Shown: one piece after another, positions 1 to 11,912 of the stretch | Position numbering within the stretch: position 1 is the first letter of the stretch | How the letters are laid out: each line of letters opens with the position of its first letter | From: Symbiodinium natans | Taxonomy: Eukaryota > Sar > Dinophyceae > Suessiales > Symbiodiniaceae | DNA: 64,000 bases | Reading direction: 5' to 3' | Assembly: GCA_905221605.1 (NCBI GenBank) | Contig: CAJNDS010001313.1 | Location: 62,001-126,000 of the forward strand | The notes under the pieces: model-generated | Databases searched by the model: none | What the model saw: the letters and a program-made list of their open reading frames with translations, nothing else | What the model was told of the DNA's origin: nothing | Program-made: the position numbers and the translations under genes

Positions 1-1190
1 CACCTCTGACCGGTGCCAGTTTGAAGTCATTTGAAGTCGTTTGAGCAGTTCTCTGAGTAACTCTGTTCCCCCCAAAAAAGCTCATCCGATGCCCATGAGT
101 GCTCTTGGGAACTCAGCTCCTTCAGAATCTTCCACGTGCTCTGGCCGGTAGCATCCTCGCCCTGACGACGCATGATTGGAGGGGAGAAGGAAGCTAAGAT
201 ATCCCATCCCAAGGAAGTATGCGCCGGCCTCCTTCTTCTTCAGGCTCACTTGCAGCCCTTCTGCTGGCCGGCCAGTGGCTGTGTTGAGCGCATGCGTGGT
301 TATGGGCCCAGCAGCGGCCATGGATTTGGCAGTGGAGTAGTGAGTAGAGTGACGGGAACAGTGGGCAAAGCACAGCTGTGGCAAAGTGATCATGCTTGCT
401 GGCTAATTACTGAGCCGACACATTTCGGGCAGCTGGTTGCGCTTGATCGTGCTTCTTAATGCATGCCAGTTACCTCCATTGATGTGCTCCAGCGTGCATG
501 ATTCGGACCGGCGTGTATGATCGTGTATGCTTCAGTCGCCTTCGTAGCGTCAGCATGAGGCGGCTTGCAAGACTAGGCAGCGCACTTGTCGCTGAGGTGT
601 GCTCCAACAGGCTCGAACCTTGTCACGTTGAGACCGGCTCCCGCAAGTAAGACTACAGCGCGAAGATCTGAGCAGAAACTCTAGGCATACAGACTTCCCA
701 GAGGAGATCCGCATGATCAGCTCCCCAAGGCCTTTGTCAGGCAAGAAGGGTTAAAGGTGAGATCGCACCAGTCATCTAGAATATTCTAGAATAATGGTGC
801 CCTTTGAGGTAGTATAGCCAGTATAGTATCATATCGTATATTATGGTATAGAATACTACAGTAGAGTATATAGTAGAAGTATAGGTCTCTTGATGGGATG
901 CGTTCAGCGGCGACCAACGTTCATGTTAAGAAAGACAGGAGCTGGGCACAGCATCTGCTAGAATGAACTGCTGAACAGCTGGGTTCTGAATCGTCTGAAT
1001 CGCAGGCAGGGGTTGGCAAGCTTGCCGTGAAACCAGCGATGAATCTGGCATAATCTCGTGGTGAGGCCAGGGGCCAAGTCGAACCACTACAACTCCATGC
1101 AGAGGAAACACGGCCCACGCATTCACAAAACAGTCATCGCTCGCATCAAAGCTCGTTGCTCCTCGCTGATTAAGTATGGACCTCAAGAAT
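1..1190. other. Region downstream of the NEK-like kinase; no gene seen
   Basis: Only short frames in all directions. An AT-rich stretch with repeated 'tatag/tagta' steps lies at about 800-890. The kinase C-terminal exons after the RPFEG exon may extend into this region, but I could not recognise them. Confidence 0.4.
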
Positions 1191-1195
1191 ACGCA

Positions 1196-4100
1196 CTCAG
1201 CGATCTGAGGGCAAGGGCTTCTTCCCTCGAATGGTCGCTTGAAGCAGCCCAGCCTGAGGAATGCAAGAAACACTTGAACAAGAGTGAGTGCATTCAACTG
1301 GGGGCTGCTGTATATTCGGGCGAAGCTGACCGAAACTATACTGAAGATCCTCTTGCGACTCGCTTCTTGAGGACGGAACTCATAGAGCATGACGCCCAGA
1401 CTCCACACCTCATGCAGCTCTAGTGGCACCATGGGACTGCAGTTCGTGTGCGCAGACTGTAGTCCAGCGCACGGCCAAGATCATCTCATGCCCTGATAGG
1501 GGTAACTTTTCTGCTGCTGAAGCCGTACCGCACAACACCAAGACAGAACAACCCCATATGATGGGAATTCCTGGAAATCCAATCTGTGAAACATCCAGAT
1601 GAGAGAGCGCGCATCGCATGGTGCTCCATACGCCTCAGCCGCCACCCGAGATCATGCAAGAAGGGCACTTTTAATGCTACTTGCAAGTGCACAATCAAGC
1701 AAGAGAACGTGTGCTAGATGGTGGCGCTCAGACTATCGAACTCCAGCAGGGTCCACTCAAGCCCCTCACCTCGCCAGCAACAATTTCCGGCGCCTTAGGA
1801 TCTGCGCACATCGGTTACGACACGATACCTGAAAGCCATAAGTGCAGGTGACGGTGAGTGCCGTGCCATGTATGTGGGAGAGCCCACGCATGTCATGTTG
1901 TCGACCATGGTGGTTCCAGCCATAACCTGCAACTGCGAAAATCGAATTCCTCTCTCTTAGATCCTCCGCAGTTCGCTTTATGAGGTGAGCTCTATTCTCG
2001 ATTGGACTGAAAGAACTGCAAAGAACTGGAAACAGAGCAGATCCCGATGCACGACGCATCCCACCTTGGCCACACCGAAGTCTCCGAGTTTGAGGAGCCC
2101 GGAACTGCAGACGGGACAGGTGTGCAGTGCAACATCGGACCGTTGCAGTTGGAGCCTCGTACCATGTTAGTGCCAGCCCGGGATACTGACTTTAGGAAGA
2201 GGTGAGACTTCTGCCAATGTCATAATAGCGCGATCTTTGGTACTCTTGTGCTTGGTCGCGCGATGGGTAAGCGGGCGTGCATGCTGTAACGATGCTTCTA
2301 TTTTGTCTTTCGAAGCTTCTATTTTGTCTTTCGAAAAGGGCCAAAGGAGGTCGCTCGGGAAAGCAAGCAGATTAACAAACATGTCAGGTGCGCATTGGAC
2401 AACATCAAACCATGTCAAGAATAAGTAGTATTAGACTCATTAGACGACAACAGAGGGGCCCGTTCGCATAAGAGGAACAAGCGACCGAGCACGCTTGCAA
2501 ACTACAACAACTTACCTACTAGAGTTTGAGATTTAAAAACATAAAAAGAGGTGTCTATACATAAATATATACTATATAGATATATAGATCTCTATGTATA
2601 GACATACATTCTAAGCTTGCAAACCCACGGCTTTCCAAGCAGCTTGGAGCTACGAGGACCCCTCGCCTGGTCAACATGACGTTGGAGGGCTTGAGGTCTC
2701 GATGAAGCACACGGCGTGCGTGAACCTTTGAGGGACAAGACCCGAACATTGGTCCTGATAGATCCTGATCGATGTTTGGACAAATTCCGCGCTCTTGGCC
2801 GGCCCTCTGACCTATGCCTTTGCAGCCGGAGAGCATGGGCCACAGCCTCAGTGACTACAGCAGGCGGCTCTGGGCATCCAGATCGATAGCAGCTGCAAAT
2901 TCAATGGCCAAGTCGCCTTGCCCGCCAGCCGAAAGGCGTCTGGAACAAGCAGACGAGACTTGGGTTCCATTTGCCCTGAAGCTTGTGCCCACCCGTCATC
3001 CCCGTGCGGCTTGGAGGACCCGTAATCCGATGCCGCTCCCGCAGAGGACACGCCAAAAATCAGGACGCCCGAAAGCAACCCCACCGCCCCACCGCCCTTT
3101 GTTGTTCTTCTGTAGGCCTTTTGTGCTGCCAAGGCGGCGTGCGAAGCGTTTACAATTATGGCGCATCACAGTGCCACAGTTGCAGTTGAGCAAAGCGCAA
3201 ACAGAAGTAGCTAGCTGTACTGAGCTTGCAGCAACAACCAACTGTGAGAAGATTGCAAAGAGGGCAGCCACCTACTCGAAGGCCAGCTGTACTCTTCGCA
3301 GCTCTCCGACATCCATATTGTGGAACTGTGCGAAGCAAACTGGACCACCAACATTACACCTTTTTTCCACTACTGGATGCAAGCCTCGAAGAGCTTCTCC
3401 GAGTCCATCTGCCTTGGAGTGGGATGCCAGCGATGGGTGGCTACACGCTCTTCCATCTTTACATCCCGGTGAATTTACTTAAAATAAGCATGGAGCTTCT
3501 TCAGGAGCTGCTGAAGATCACCAGAATCTGCGAATTCCATGACCTGGCATTGTCTTCAAGCTCCGGAGAAGGACTGGGGGAAGCTAAACGATGTCTCCAA
3601 GCTGAGCTTGTCTGGCAAAAACCACCGCCAGAACTGCCAGGCTCAAAGACTCATCAACCTGGATGGAGCCGTAATAGCGCAGAATGCACCTCATCCACAC
3701 ACCCGCCGACAAACTGCTACAAGAAACCTTCTACCGACAAACGGAAGTCATTCAGTACTACTCCTCCAGAGTCTGTTGAATTGGCCACTGCAGTCATTTA
3801 TGAATATGAAGGTACTTGCCCCGCAGTGATAGATGTTTCAGAGTGGCTGGCAATAGACTAAAGTGCCAGAGTTAGCAGCTGAGCAGTGATGGCATCTGTC
3901 AGTGATCAGGACACAGAGGATTGCACAGCACTGTGCAGCTGGGCACCAGACGGATGTTCGAGTGTTTGTAGTACTTTGACCTGCTCCAAGAAATCATGCA
4001 CTGCTCTGATTCACTCTGCGTACGCAGCACGAAGGCAAGTGCACGCAGAAACCTCCTGACCTCCACAGAAGCCCGGGACCCTCCGGATGTACGTCAACTA

Positions 4101-5216
4101 AAGTGAAACCTGGAAAGACGAAACTGAAACCATAGTAACCTCTGCCAAATGTTCAGCTTCCTCGCCAGCCTCGGCAGTCTGTGGCTTCACCGCAGCGCAT
4201 TCGGAACACTGCTGTATCAAACAGCCAGCGGTCTGTGTGTGTGTGTGTCTAGCCTTCAATAGTTTCTCAAACAACGGCGCAGCACCATTTCTGTCGAAAG
4301 CTGCCTCAATTCAAGAGACAGCCAGCCATCAATCAAGGAAGCCGACTTGATCAGCCACTTTTGACCGCGTGTCGAGATAGGGCCACGCAACTGGATTCGG
4401 CGTCCCAAGCAGGGTCAGGCCATAGGGCTCAGCATGATGTGATGTGAGTTGTGCCGCACCACACCACTCGCGGGTATCTGGAGAAGCGTTTTATTATCCA
4501 TGCAGAAACCATGGCACTAAACGACTGAGGAGGGCGCCGGAAGCGCTGTCCTACCAAGCTTCTTGACCTGACAGCCATGGGTGGAAACAAGGCCGCCGCA
4601 TTTTAAGCCGACATGCTTGACAAGATCCAAGAGTCTTTGTAGCTAGTAATTAGCAAGTGTGTTTTCACGACGAGCGAGCACATAGCAAACGCGTGCAAAC
4701 GAATTTGTGACATTTTGTGACCATCGCCGTTGCAGAAAAAGCACGTCGTCTGAGAGACGTGCCGCACACAGCAGGCCTGTTGATGTCTGCCGCATGAGCC
4801 TCTGGGATGCAGCATGCGTCTAGAGGCTCCAGCTTCAGGCAAAGCTTCTATGTACTTACAAGCCAACGAAGTTGAGAATGCTGGGCGGCTGGGACTTCAA
4901 TCATCAATCCCATAAACATGCCGCGGCGAGTTTAACTTCAGAGTTCTGTGGATGTGACGCTTCGAGAAAGCATCACCTGTCCATCTCTGTCCATCTGTGG
5001 CACCCCCGCCCCCACCCCCCGAAGGCAAAGCTAAACTCTCCAGAAGCCGTATCATCTCACTGACCATCTCAAAAAATATGTATGACATCAACCCTACACC
5101 CTAAACATCGATAATCCAAGCCTGGCATCCAGGACAACATCCCGGGGCCGGCACAAGACCTCACCGAAGGCACCCCTGCCCAGGTGCCGCAGTTCCTCGA
5201 AGTCCTCAGCGTTCAT
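1196..5216 (-). CDS. NEK-like serine/threonine protein kinase, multi-exon
   Basis: Protein kinase read from at least eight short minus-strand exons. 5160-5216: glycine-rich loop LRHLGRGAFGE, possibly starting at an ATG at 5216. 3497-3543: hinge VMEFADSGDLQQLL. 2835 to about 2890: ...TEAVAH. 2667-2725: catalytic loop VHARRVLHRDLKPSNVMLT. 2065-2104: GLLKLGDFGVAK, the Mg-binding DFG. 1867-1926: activation segment TCVGSPTYM. About 1381-1434: VWSLGVMLYEF. About 1196-1245: RPFEG. The blocks are in kinase order. The TEAVAH/VHARR, NVMLT/GLLKLG and GVAK/VMAG joins keep frame and use GC, GC and GT donors. NEK kinases typically share DLKPSNV, LGDFG and GSPTYMAPE. The exon with the ATP-binding lysine was not found (it should lie between 3543 and 5160), and the APE glutamate region is unresolved. 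The NEK assignment is fairly sure; substrate and role are unknown. Confidence 0.8.
2297..2336. repeat. Tandem duplication, about 20-bp unit
   Basis: The unit 'ttctattttgtctttcgaag' occurs twice in tandem inside a NEK kinase intron. The minus-strand frame reads the repeat as KDKIEAS twice, but no exon is implied. Confidence 0.7.
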
Positions 5217-5284
5217 GTCAATGCACAGATACATCTACTGTGTTCACATGAACGTATACATGTGGGAATACAAGTACGTGAATG

Positions 5285-5445
5285 TGTTATATATATATAT
5301 ATATACATGAATGTATTTATATATCTATAACTATGTGTCTATGTGTATATTTATATCTATATCTATATTTATATTGATATTCACATTTACACTTATATTT
5401 GTATACTGTGTATATATATATATGCATATGTATATACACTTTATA
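5285..5445. repeat. AT-rich microsatellite region (TA/TATATC variants)
   Basis: Long runs of alternating TA with 'tatatct' and 'atattga' variants, just upstream of the first recognised NEK kinase exon (5216). Confidence 0.8.
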
Positions 5446-7711
5446 CGCTTGAGATGTAGGTGAACATACATACTGTACCCTGTTGCAAAATCAGTGGCTC
5501 CTTTACACCAATAAAAGGCCAGTTTCGTCGCTGAGGCCAGGACCTCCATAAGTGTGTTTACTTCAGGCAGAACCTCCCCCCCTGATGGCTGCCTGCCATG
5601 AAAGAGTCCGGAAGATGCAGCAATGGGGGCCGAACACCCCTAAACGCACCACTGCGCCAAGAGTAGGATTATCGATCTGCTTTTCTGTACCCCGGCCTGG
5701 GCTATGCATTCGCAAGGTCTGCGCTGCAAACGCCAGGGCCTGAGGCCAGCTCCAAGGTTTCTTTTCAAGCTACGCCTAGCGCAGCCGGTAAACTACAAAA
5801 GCATTGGCGAAGAACAACTTAAAGGGTCAAAGTGCGCAAGCTCACTTGGTGCCACTTGGTTCCTGACTCTGGCCTGGCCAAAGCAAACCACTCCGCGCAC
5901 GACATTCTCGGGCACGACATTCTCGAACAATCCGTCAGTTTCATGATGCTAGTTCAGGTATGGCATCGCGTTCTAAACTTTGACTATGCATGCTCATGGG
6001 GAATTGCCTGGTTGGCAACTCTCGAACACATCTGACGTGCCACTCGCATTGAGAGTGAGAGGATGCAGGGCTACATTCTGTAGTTCTTTGTGCCGCTTGT
6101 CAGAAATGACCATCTAGGAGCAATCTAGAAGCATCTTGAAAAGCTTCTTGCTGCAATGGCTTTCTTCCCCCCCCACCAGCTGTCAGATTCACAGCGACAG
6201 GACAGGGTGCAAGCACGGGCATGGCCTGCAACTGTATACTGCAATACTGTACTACTGTATACCCAGCGTATACCAGACAGCCATGCCACATATCCCACAT
6301 GAACACTCTGAATGCATGCTCTCAATTTCTGTCCCCAAACCTGACATCCAACCCAAGCCACCTGGGGGTTCCCCCCCTTCCCCGCGGTCCGCGGGCCACG
6401 CCGTCGGCTTGGGGTAGTCACTGGAACCAAGGAACTTGGGGGAGATCCCCCGCTCTCATCATCATCTTCTTCTTCTTCTACTTCTTCTTCTACGGGGCAT
6501 GGGAGACAGGGCCCCCCGCCGGCTCTCCCTTTCTTTCCTTTTTTCTTCTTTCTGCGCACCTTACCTCCCCCCATTGGAGGAGGCCGCCTTCGGACCGTTC
6601 CCAGTCCCATAACATGGCCACCTCCTACCCAACCCGTGACTGTTCCCTCGAGTGATCGGTTTCCCTTCGCCCCTCCACAGCATGGTGTTGCTGACCCCGG
6701 GTACCCTGAGAGAACTTCCCCACGGAACGTGCAATCAGATGAGCCATCTGAGCCATGCGCAGCCTGCACGGCCTTTTTCCGTGCTGTTCTTTCATGTTAG
6801 CAGGTTTTTGGCATGGCATGTGGCAGGAGCCACTCCGAAGGCTTTTTTGGCTGCTATGGTCCTGTACAGCCATCAGCCAAGAGACGACGCAACATGCACA
6901 GCTTTGTGGGAAAGGCTAGAGGCGTAGAGAGAGGCTGCTCATGAACGACTAAGCTGTCGAGAAGAATACCATGTCTGGGCGCATCTAAGATCGTTGCCCT
7001 CAGATTGGATCGGCCCGGCACCCACACAAATTGCCTTCGGCCTTAGCATGATGCTCGGTCCAAAAGCTTCTGTATCGAAATGCAGCAACTAAGGTGCGCT
7101 CTGAGGCAGCGATTCTTTTCCCCGCGTCTCCATTTCAACCCCCGTCCGCTGCAAGGCACACTCTGGACACTCCCCAGTAGTTTCTGCGTGATGAGCACAA
7201 CACGGCGCAAGTAAAACCCGCAAAAAGCAGTCTCAAGCAGCGACAAACGAACTGAATACTGAATGGCACTGGGATTGACAGCTAACCTCGAGAACTCCTG
7301 CGGTCGCAGAGTGTGCGCATAGGTGACATTGACATCTCTGTCAATTGAGTTTCGACCCACATGACTGTGCCGGCTCAGCTCGACGTGGAGGACCTTTTGT
7401 GGTCTGCTCCGGAAAGTTGTCATCTTCATCCCTGCGCATGTGGCAAGGCACACGTTTAGACGCATGCGACCTACAGGTTTCTAAATTTGTCGAACAATTG
7501 CTAACGGGAGTCTTGGCTGCCCTTTTGGCTTCGTTGGGCTTGGGCTAAGCTGACTTGCAACCGATTGGCGGCGGCAGGAGGTAGGTGCTGTCGATGTAGC
7601 TCCTGTGCCTTGCCCAGTGAACCGTAAGAACGTAGACACCAGGCTATGCACCAACCCTCTGCTGGTAGGTACCGGATGTGACCTCATGCAAAGTGCAGAA
7701 AAATGAAATCT

Positions 7712-7722
7712 GAAAGAGAGAG

Positions 7723-7767
<45 letters not shown>

Positions 7768-7800
7768 GAGGATGTGAGAAAGAGAGAGAGAGAAAGAGAA
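7712..7800. repeat. (GA)n microsatellite with GAGC interruption
   Basis: Nearly pure purine GA repeats broken by 'gcgagcgagcgag' and 'gatgtgaga'. Minus-strand frames through it read Ser/Leu runs and are not genes. Confidence 0.9.
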
Positions 7801-9114
7801 TGGACGGTGACGTGGCCCCTGGCTCCGCAGAAGCTACGAGTTTGTTACTACTCACTCCAAGTGGACTACTTTTCAGCCTAAACATTGCTTTTCATTACAG
7901 GGCATGGTCTGCATCGCGAAGCACGGCAGCTTACATGCGGGTGAAGAAGTATTGCACATCATCGCTGAGGGGCAGGAAGCTCGGAACTCAAAATTTCAAC
8001 TGTCAAAACAACAGAATGGGAACGGTGCGACAAGTAGACGTCTGGAAGCATCTTGCCATGTACTACACGAGGTTTCGACTCGGTGTGACAGCACATGACA
8101 GCGCACTGTAGCCTGCTGCTGGGGTAAAACCATCTATTGCTGTGCCACTACGAGTTTTTTGGAGTTCTGTCATTAAGTAGTTTGCAAAGTCGGCGCTTCC
8201 CACTTGACCATGCGAAGCCAAGTATCTCTCTGTAGAAGATCAGCAACGCTTTTCCCAATTTTCCAGCCTCTCGATTGCGCACCTCGAAAGTGCAACGAAT
8301 CCTTCTTGGGCGGGACAGGACTGTTGGCTTAGCTACTCAGGGATGGTTTCCACAGTAATTACTCTTGCAACAAGCGTGTCAAGGCATGCCAAGACAAGCT
8401 CAATGGTCTCAGGGCCCTTGACCCTGCACTGCCACAGTGAAAGCAACATCGCTGCAACAAGGCCTTTTCAACGATGATCTCCACCTGGTCTGAAGGTATG
8501 CATTCGCCATCATCGCTTTCCTTAGGTTGGGACACCCTCCCTGTCCCAACAGCAACTAGAGAATGGTTGTCCCGAAAGCGCTTTTCAGCCGCGATTCAAG
8601 CCTCGTACCCCAGCGTCACGAAACGCCGCGAACACCGACAGAGTTGTCGCTTGCCCCCAGAATTTCGAGGACGCCCGTCACGACATGCCGGAAACACCGA
8701 GAGACTTGTCGTTTGCTTGCTTGCTTGCTGGGCGTATGATGAATTTCGAGGGGGCAGCCCCAAGGGGCACGCACTACAGATTCAGTCGGAGTGAGAATGG
8801 TGGTGTTTGTGGGACTTGGCCGTTCACGTAAAGGTGGGGTTAATTTGGATGGGGTTGGGGCTGCGGTCAGCATGGGGTTGTCGGCCTGTGTAAATCTCCC
8901 ACACAAGTGCATTGACTCGTATACCGTTGGGCTACACGGCACTTCTGTGGATGCCAAGCCTTAGAGTTTCAGCAGGACACTCTATGCTAGCGCATTCCAT
9001 CAGTAGATCCTATTGGACAACCCTGCCCCCCTTCACTCACTGTCAGGCTTGGTGCTCCCTTCATCCCTCCACAATGCTATCGACTTGCTGGTTTTGACTT
9101 ATGACGGACGTTTG

Positions 9115-9330
9115 CTCCCTCTTCTTCTTCTGCTGGGCATGAGGAAGCCCGAAGCCTCCCCCGCGCTCCAGGCACGCCCGAGTGCGAGGTCAGCAAACTC
9201 CTCTCTCTCTCTCTCTCTCTCTCTCTCGCTTTGTCTTCCTTCCTTCCTTCCGCTGCACGTGGCCCCCCCGAGGGGAGACCGCCCCAAAGGGCGTGCACAA
9301 CCGAGTCAGTCTGTGTGAGACCCCCCAATA
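9115..9330 (+). repeat. Pyrimidine-tract/GC-hairpin composite repeat, two modules
   Basis: A CTT/CT tract with (TC)n at 9202-9228, then 'ccttccttcc', then a GC-rich self-complementary block (cccccccgaggggagacc) and a tail ACCGAGTCAGTCTGTGTGAG near 9300-9320. The same order of parts recurs at 42.0, 42.2 and 54.6 kb. It may be a non-autonomous mobile or recombination-derived repeat family. Confidence 0.65.
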
Positions 9331-9866
9331 CATCGCTGTGGGGTTCCGAAAGTGGCCACTTTGGGCTACGGGTGGGGCAAAAGCGTGCATTGTGAGGACT
9401 TACACGGTTTGTAGTTTTCCGCCCTGAATAAGGCCCCGTCCCATTGGTTCCCCCCCACTGCGGATTTGGCAGTGCAGGGGCAGGTGAGTATGCCCATTTG
9501 TGGTCCCCCTCTCGCCAACAATCGAACATCCCCCAAGTCAACGAACAACACCCGGGACCCACGAGGAGAGAGGGGAACGGATGCGAATTTACTGAGTCTG
9601 CCTAAATCAAAGTTCTCCCCCTACAGAATTGGCAGTGGAGAGAAGCCCCCTTTTCCCCTAACCAGCAAAACCTCTTTTGTCTCTCTCTCTCTCTACCGCG
9701 CCATCCCCGAGGGTCTTGCTACGCAAGGGCACGACGTTTGCTTGAAGAATTGAATTTTGAGGACGCAACAAGCGCAAGCGCGCTTTTCAGGAGGCGCGGC
9801 GGGTCCTTCAAACCCGCTTTATGACATATATTTACTTTACGATTATCACCACGCCATATCACACCA

Positions 9867-10135
9867 TCATGACATCCATCCATGCATCAACGATAACGAC
9901 ATATAACGACAACCTTCTCGGGGACCACCTCCGCTGAAAACACCTTCGCCGCTTTTGGGAAAACAAACGGAAGGAGCCTGCGCCAGTGCCGCTGATTGAC
10001 AAACCCGAAGGCTACGAGAGCTGCAAGAACAACCGGGATCAATCGGGGCAGTATCTCCTTCCTTACATGCGGCTTGTCGCAACATCTTACCAAAGCTCCA
10101 TGAAGTGGACAGCACCTCTGTCCGGCCCCCCGCAC
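9867..10135 (-). other. Coding-like hydrophobic frame downstream of Twinkle
   Basis: A minus-strand frame with a hydrophobic stretch LPRLIPVVLAALVAFGFVNQ and a basic continuation. It is just 3' of the last Twinkle exons, so it may be a terminal exon in another frame or plain UTR/intergenic sequence. Not recognised. Confidence 0.12.
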
Positions 10136-10527
10136 CCTCTGCCCTCCCCCTCCCCTCCCCCCGCATCTGCATCTGCCACCACAAAGGCTGCCCTCTTAGC
10201 CACCTCTTTCACGACGTTTTCGTCCTTCCGGAATCCTGGATTGGTCCAACTGCCAATTGATAATGCTGGAATCAAGAGTGGCTGACAAAGATGAAGCTTC
10301 ATGTTTCAACGTTACAACTCCTGCCCATTTGCTGGGTTTGGCAACAGGGGGGTTTCATCCGTCGGATTTGAGTTCACTGTGTGGGCGGCTGTGACGAAAT
10401 TTTGGCACCCGGACCGAACCGAGCCGAACACTAGCCGAACGTGAGGCTAGGCTCGACCTTCCTCCTGTGGACGATGATGCCCATGTCGGTTTTGTTGAAC
10501 CTTATGCAATGTCATGGTGGGCATGGT

Positions 10528-11245
10528 GGAATCTTTGCCAGATGACCATCAGTCCTGCATCTGAACGGCTGCCTATGCAATGACAACGAGTCGGAGCAAT
10601 GGAGTCCTGTAGACGCTGTGGCAGTTTCTGGCAGTGTTGGGGGTCAGCCAAGTCACCAGTTGGCACTGCCAGCAATGGAGTACATGTTTGGCCTTTCATC
10701 ATTCCACGATGTGGACTTAGTGGGATGAGCCACGATCCATACATGCAGATTCTTCTCTTCTGCCAATTTGTGCAGCCTGGCCAGGACTGCCACACCGAAA
10801 AGTCACTGCTCACTTCGATGCGGTCTAAACCTGCTGGGCCTCTGCAGAAGGGACGAAATGAACTGGTGTTCGATCTCGGTACCGGTTTGTTTGATGTAGT
10901 TGTACCTTAGGTCTCTGGGCGGCAGGTATTTCTGAATAGTAGGCTCCTAGGTGTCCCGAATACACGCCGAGTTGCGGGTCAATCATGATGCCCTGTATTC
11001 CCAACTCTGCATGTGCTGCTTCAGCTTTCTCTATGATCTCGTCCTGGGCGCACCCATGCATGACAACAGCATATGTTAAATTTTGAGAGTCGCTTCATGC
11101 ACACAAACTGTGTCGGAGAACGCCGTTTGCACTCTAGGGAGGGAGTCTGCAAGATCGCTTGCCGAGCATCCACGGAAAGACTCTCGAAGCCGTCTACGCC
11201 ATTCACAAAGTGCTCGTCCAGCCACTTCAGGCCTTCTGCTGTGTC
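10528..11245 (-). CDS. TWNK: Twinkle-like helicase, C-terminal helicase exons
   Basis: Four minus-strand exons of the RecA-fold motor. 11168-11245 (26 codons): GLKWLDEHFVNGVDGFESL. 10976-11043: DEIIEKAEAAHAELG, then the Walker B strand IQGIMIDP. 10657-10786: KLAEEKNLHVWIVAHPTK (motif H3-like), then NMYSIAGSANW. 10528-10560: DAGLMVIWQR. This series matches the Twinkle/T7 gp4 order ...IDP...HVWxVAHPxK...SGSAxW...KADxG. The first two exons join in phase 0 through a GC-AG intron (SVD/DEII). One small exon after IDP, and the KAD piece, are not located. A coding-like stretch at about 10.18-10.24 kb (FRKDENVVKEVAKRAAF) might be a further 3' exon; this is a guess. It belongs with the exons at 20.5-24.7 kb. 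Confidence 0.8.
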
Positions 11246-11820
11246 CTGTTCACTGCAACATTGCTTTTGTTGATGCAGTTTTGGATTGCTTTAAGAATCT
11301 TTCCTCATCTTGAACACCACAGGCAAGGCGCAGACTGAGATGGTCAGAACGATCCAGAAGCGTGGCAGCCACTATGCAAAGCTCACCGGATGTTCCCTCC
11401 ACATGATGGGAATCCTGGAACCTACGGAGGCGACTTGGGATTCTAACGGGGTCCTTCTCTGGGGCCACCAACTTCAGCTTCGTGGACAGTTGAACCTTGT
11501 GCGTCTGGGTCCGAGGATATCTCGTCACTGCAGTGGTCAACTTCGCAAAGCAAACAACCGAACCGGGCTCAGTGATGCTTTTCGGGTGAGTCGAGCAACT
11601 GCCAACTTGTCGACTTCGGCTTCAAACGTGAACATGAGAAAGCCTCAACGACCAACGCACATGATCCAACCAGCGTCTCACATCGTCCTACGATTTCTCT
11701 TGATTGCACCTGTAAGCTTAAAGTTGAATCATTTAGCAATGTCTAGTGGGTCTGCCAACCCCCAAAAATCTCGGCAGCACCGGACGGAACGGCGGAGCCC
11801 AGGGAGCCCACTGGCATAAC

Positions 11821-11912
11821 TTATTTCATTTATAACTAATTTAATTAATTCAATTACTTTTAAGGAATTTAAATAATTTAATTAATTTAATTAATTTAAT
11901 TAATTTAACTAT
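11821..11912. repeat. ATTTAATTAA-type AT-rich repeat
   Basis: Variants of 'tttaattaa' repeated about ten times; inside the long Twinkle intron. Confidence 0.8.

Larger units (their letters stand above)
5450..10480. other. Intergenic region between NEK and Twinkle genes, repeat-rich
   Basis: No gene recognised on either strand. It holds CTT-rich tracts at about 6455-6550, a GA microsatellite at 7712-7800, and several copies of the pyrimidine-tract composite repeat (6455-6660, 8690-8805, 9115-9330). The Twinkle 3' end lies at its right edge. Confidence 0.5.

Noticed and set aside
2814-3482. 222-codon plus-strand frame
   Set aside because: It is antisense to the NEK kinase intron/exon region, has no recognisable domain and opposes the strand of all real genes.
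6125-6769. 214-codon minus-strand frame with Lys/Arg/Glu-rich runs
   Set aside because: The charged runs come from CTT/CTTT tracts of the composite repeat; no domain.
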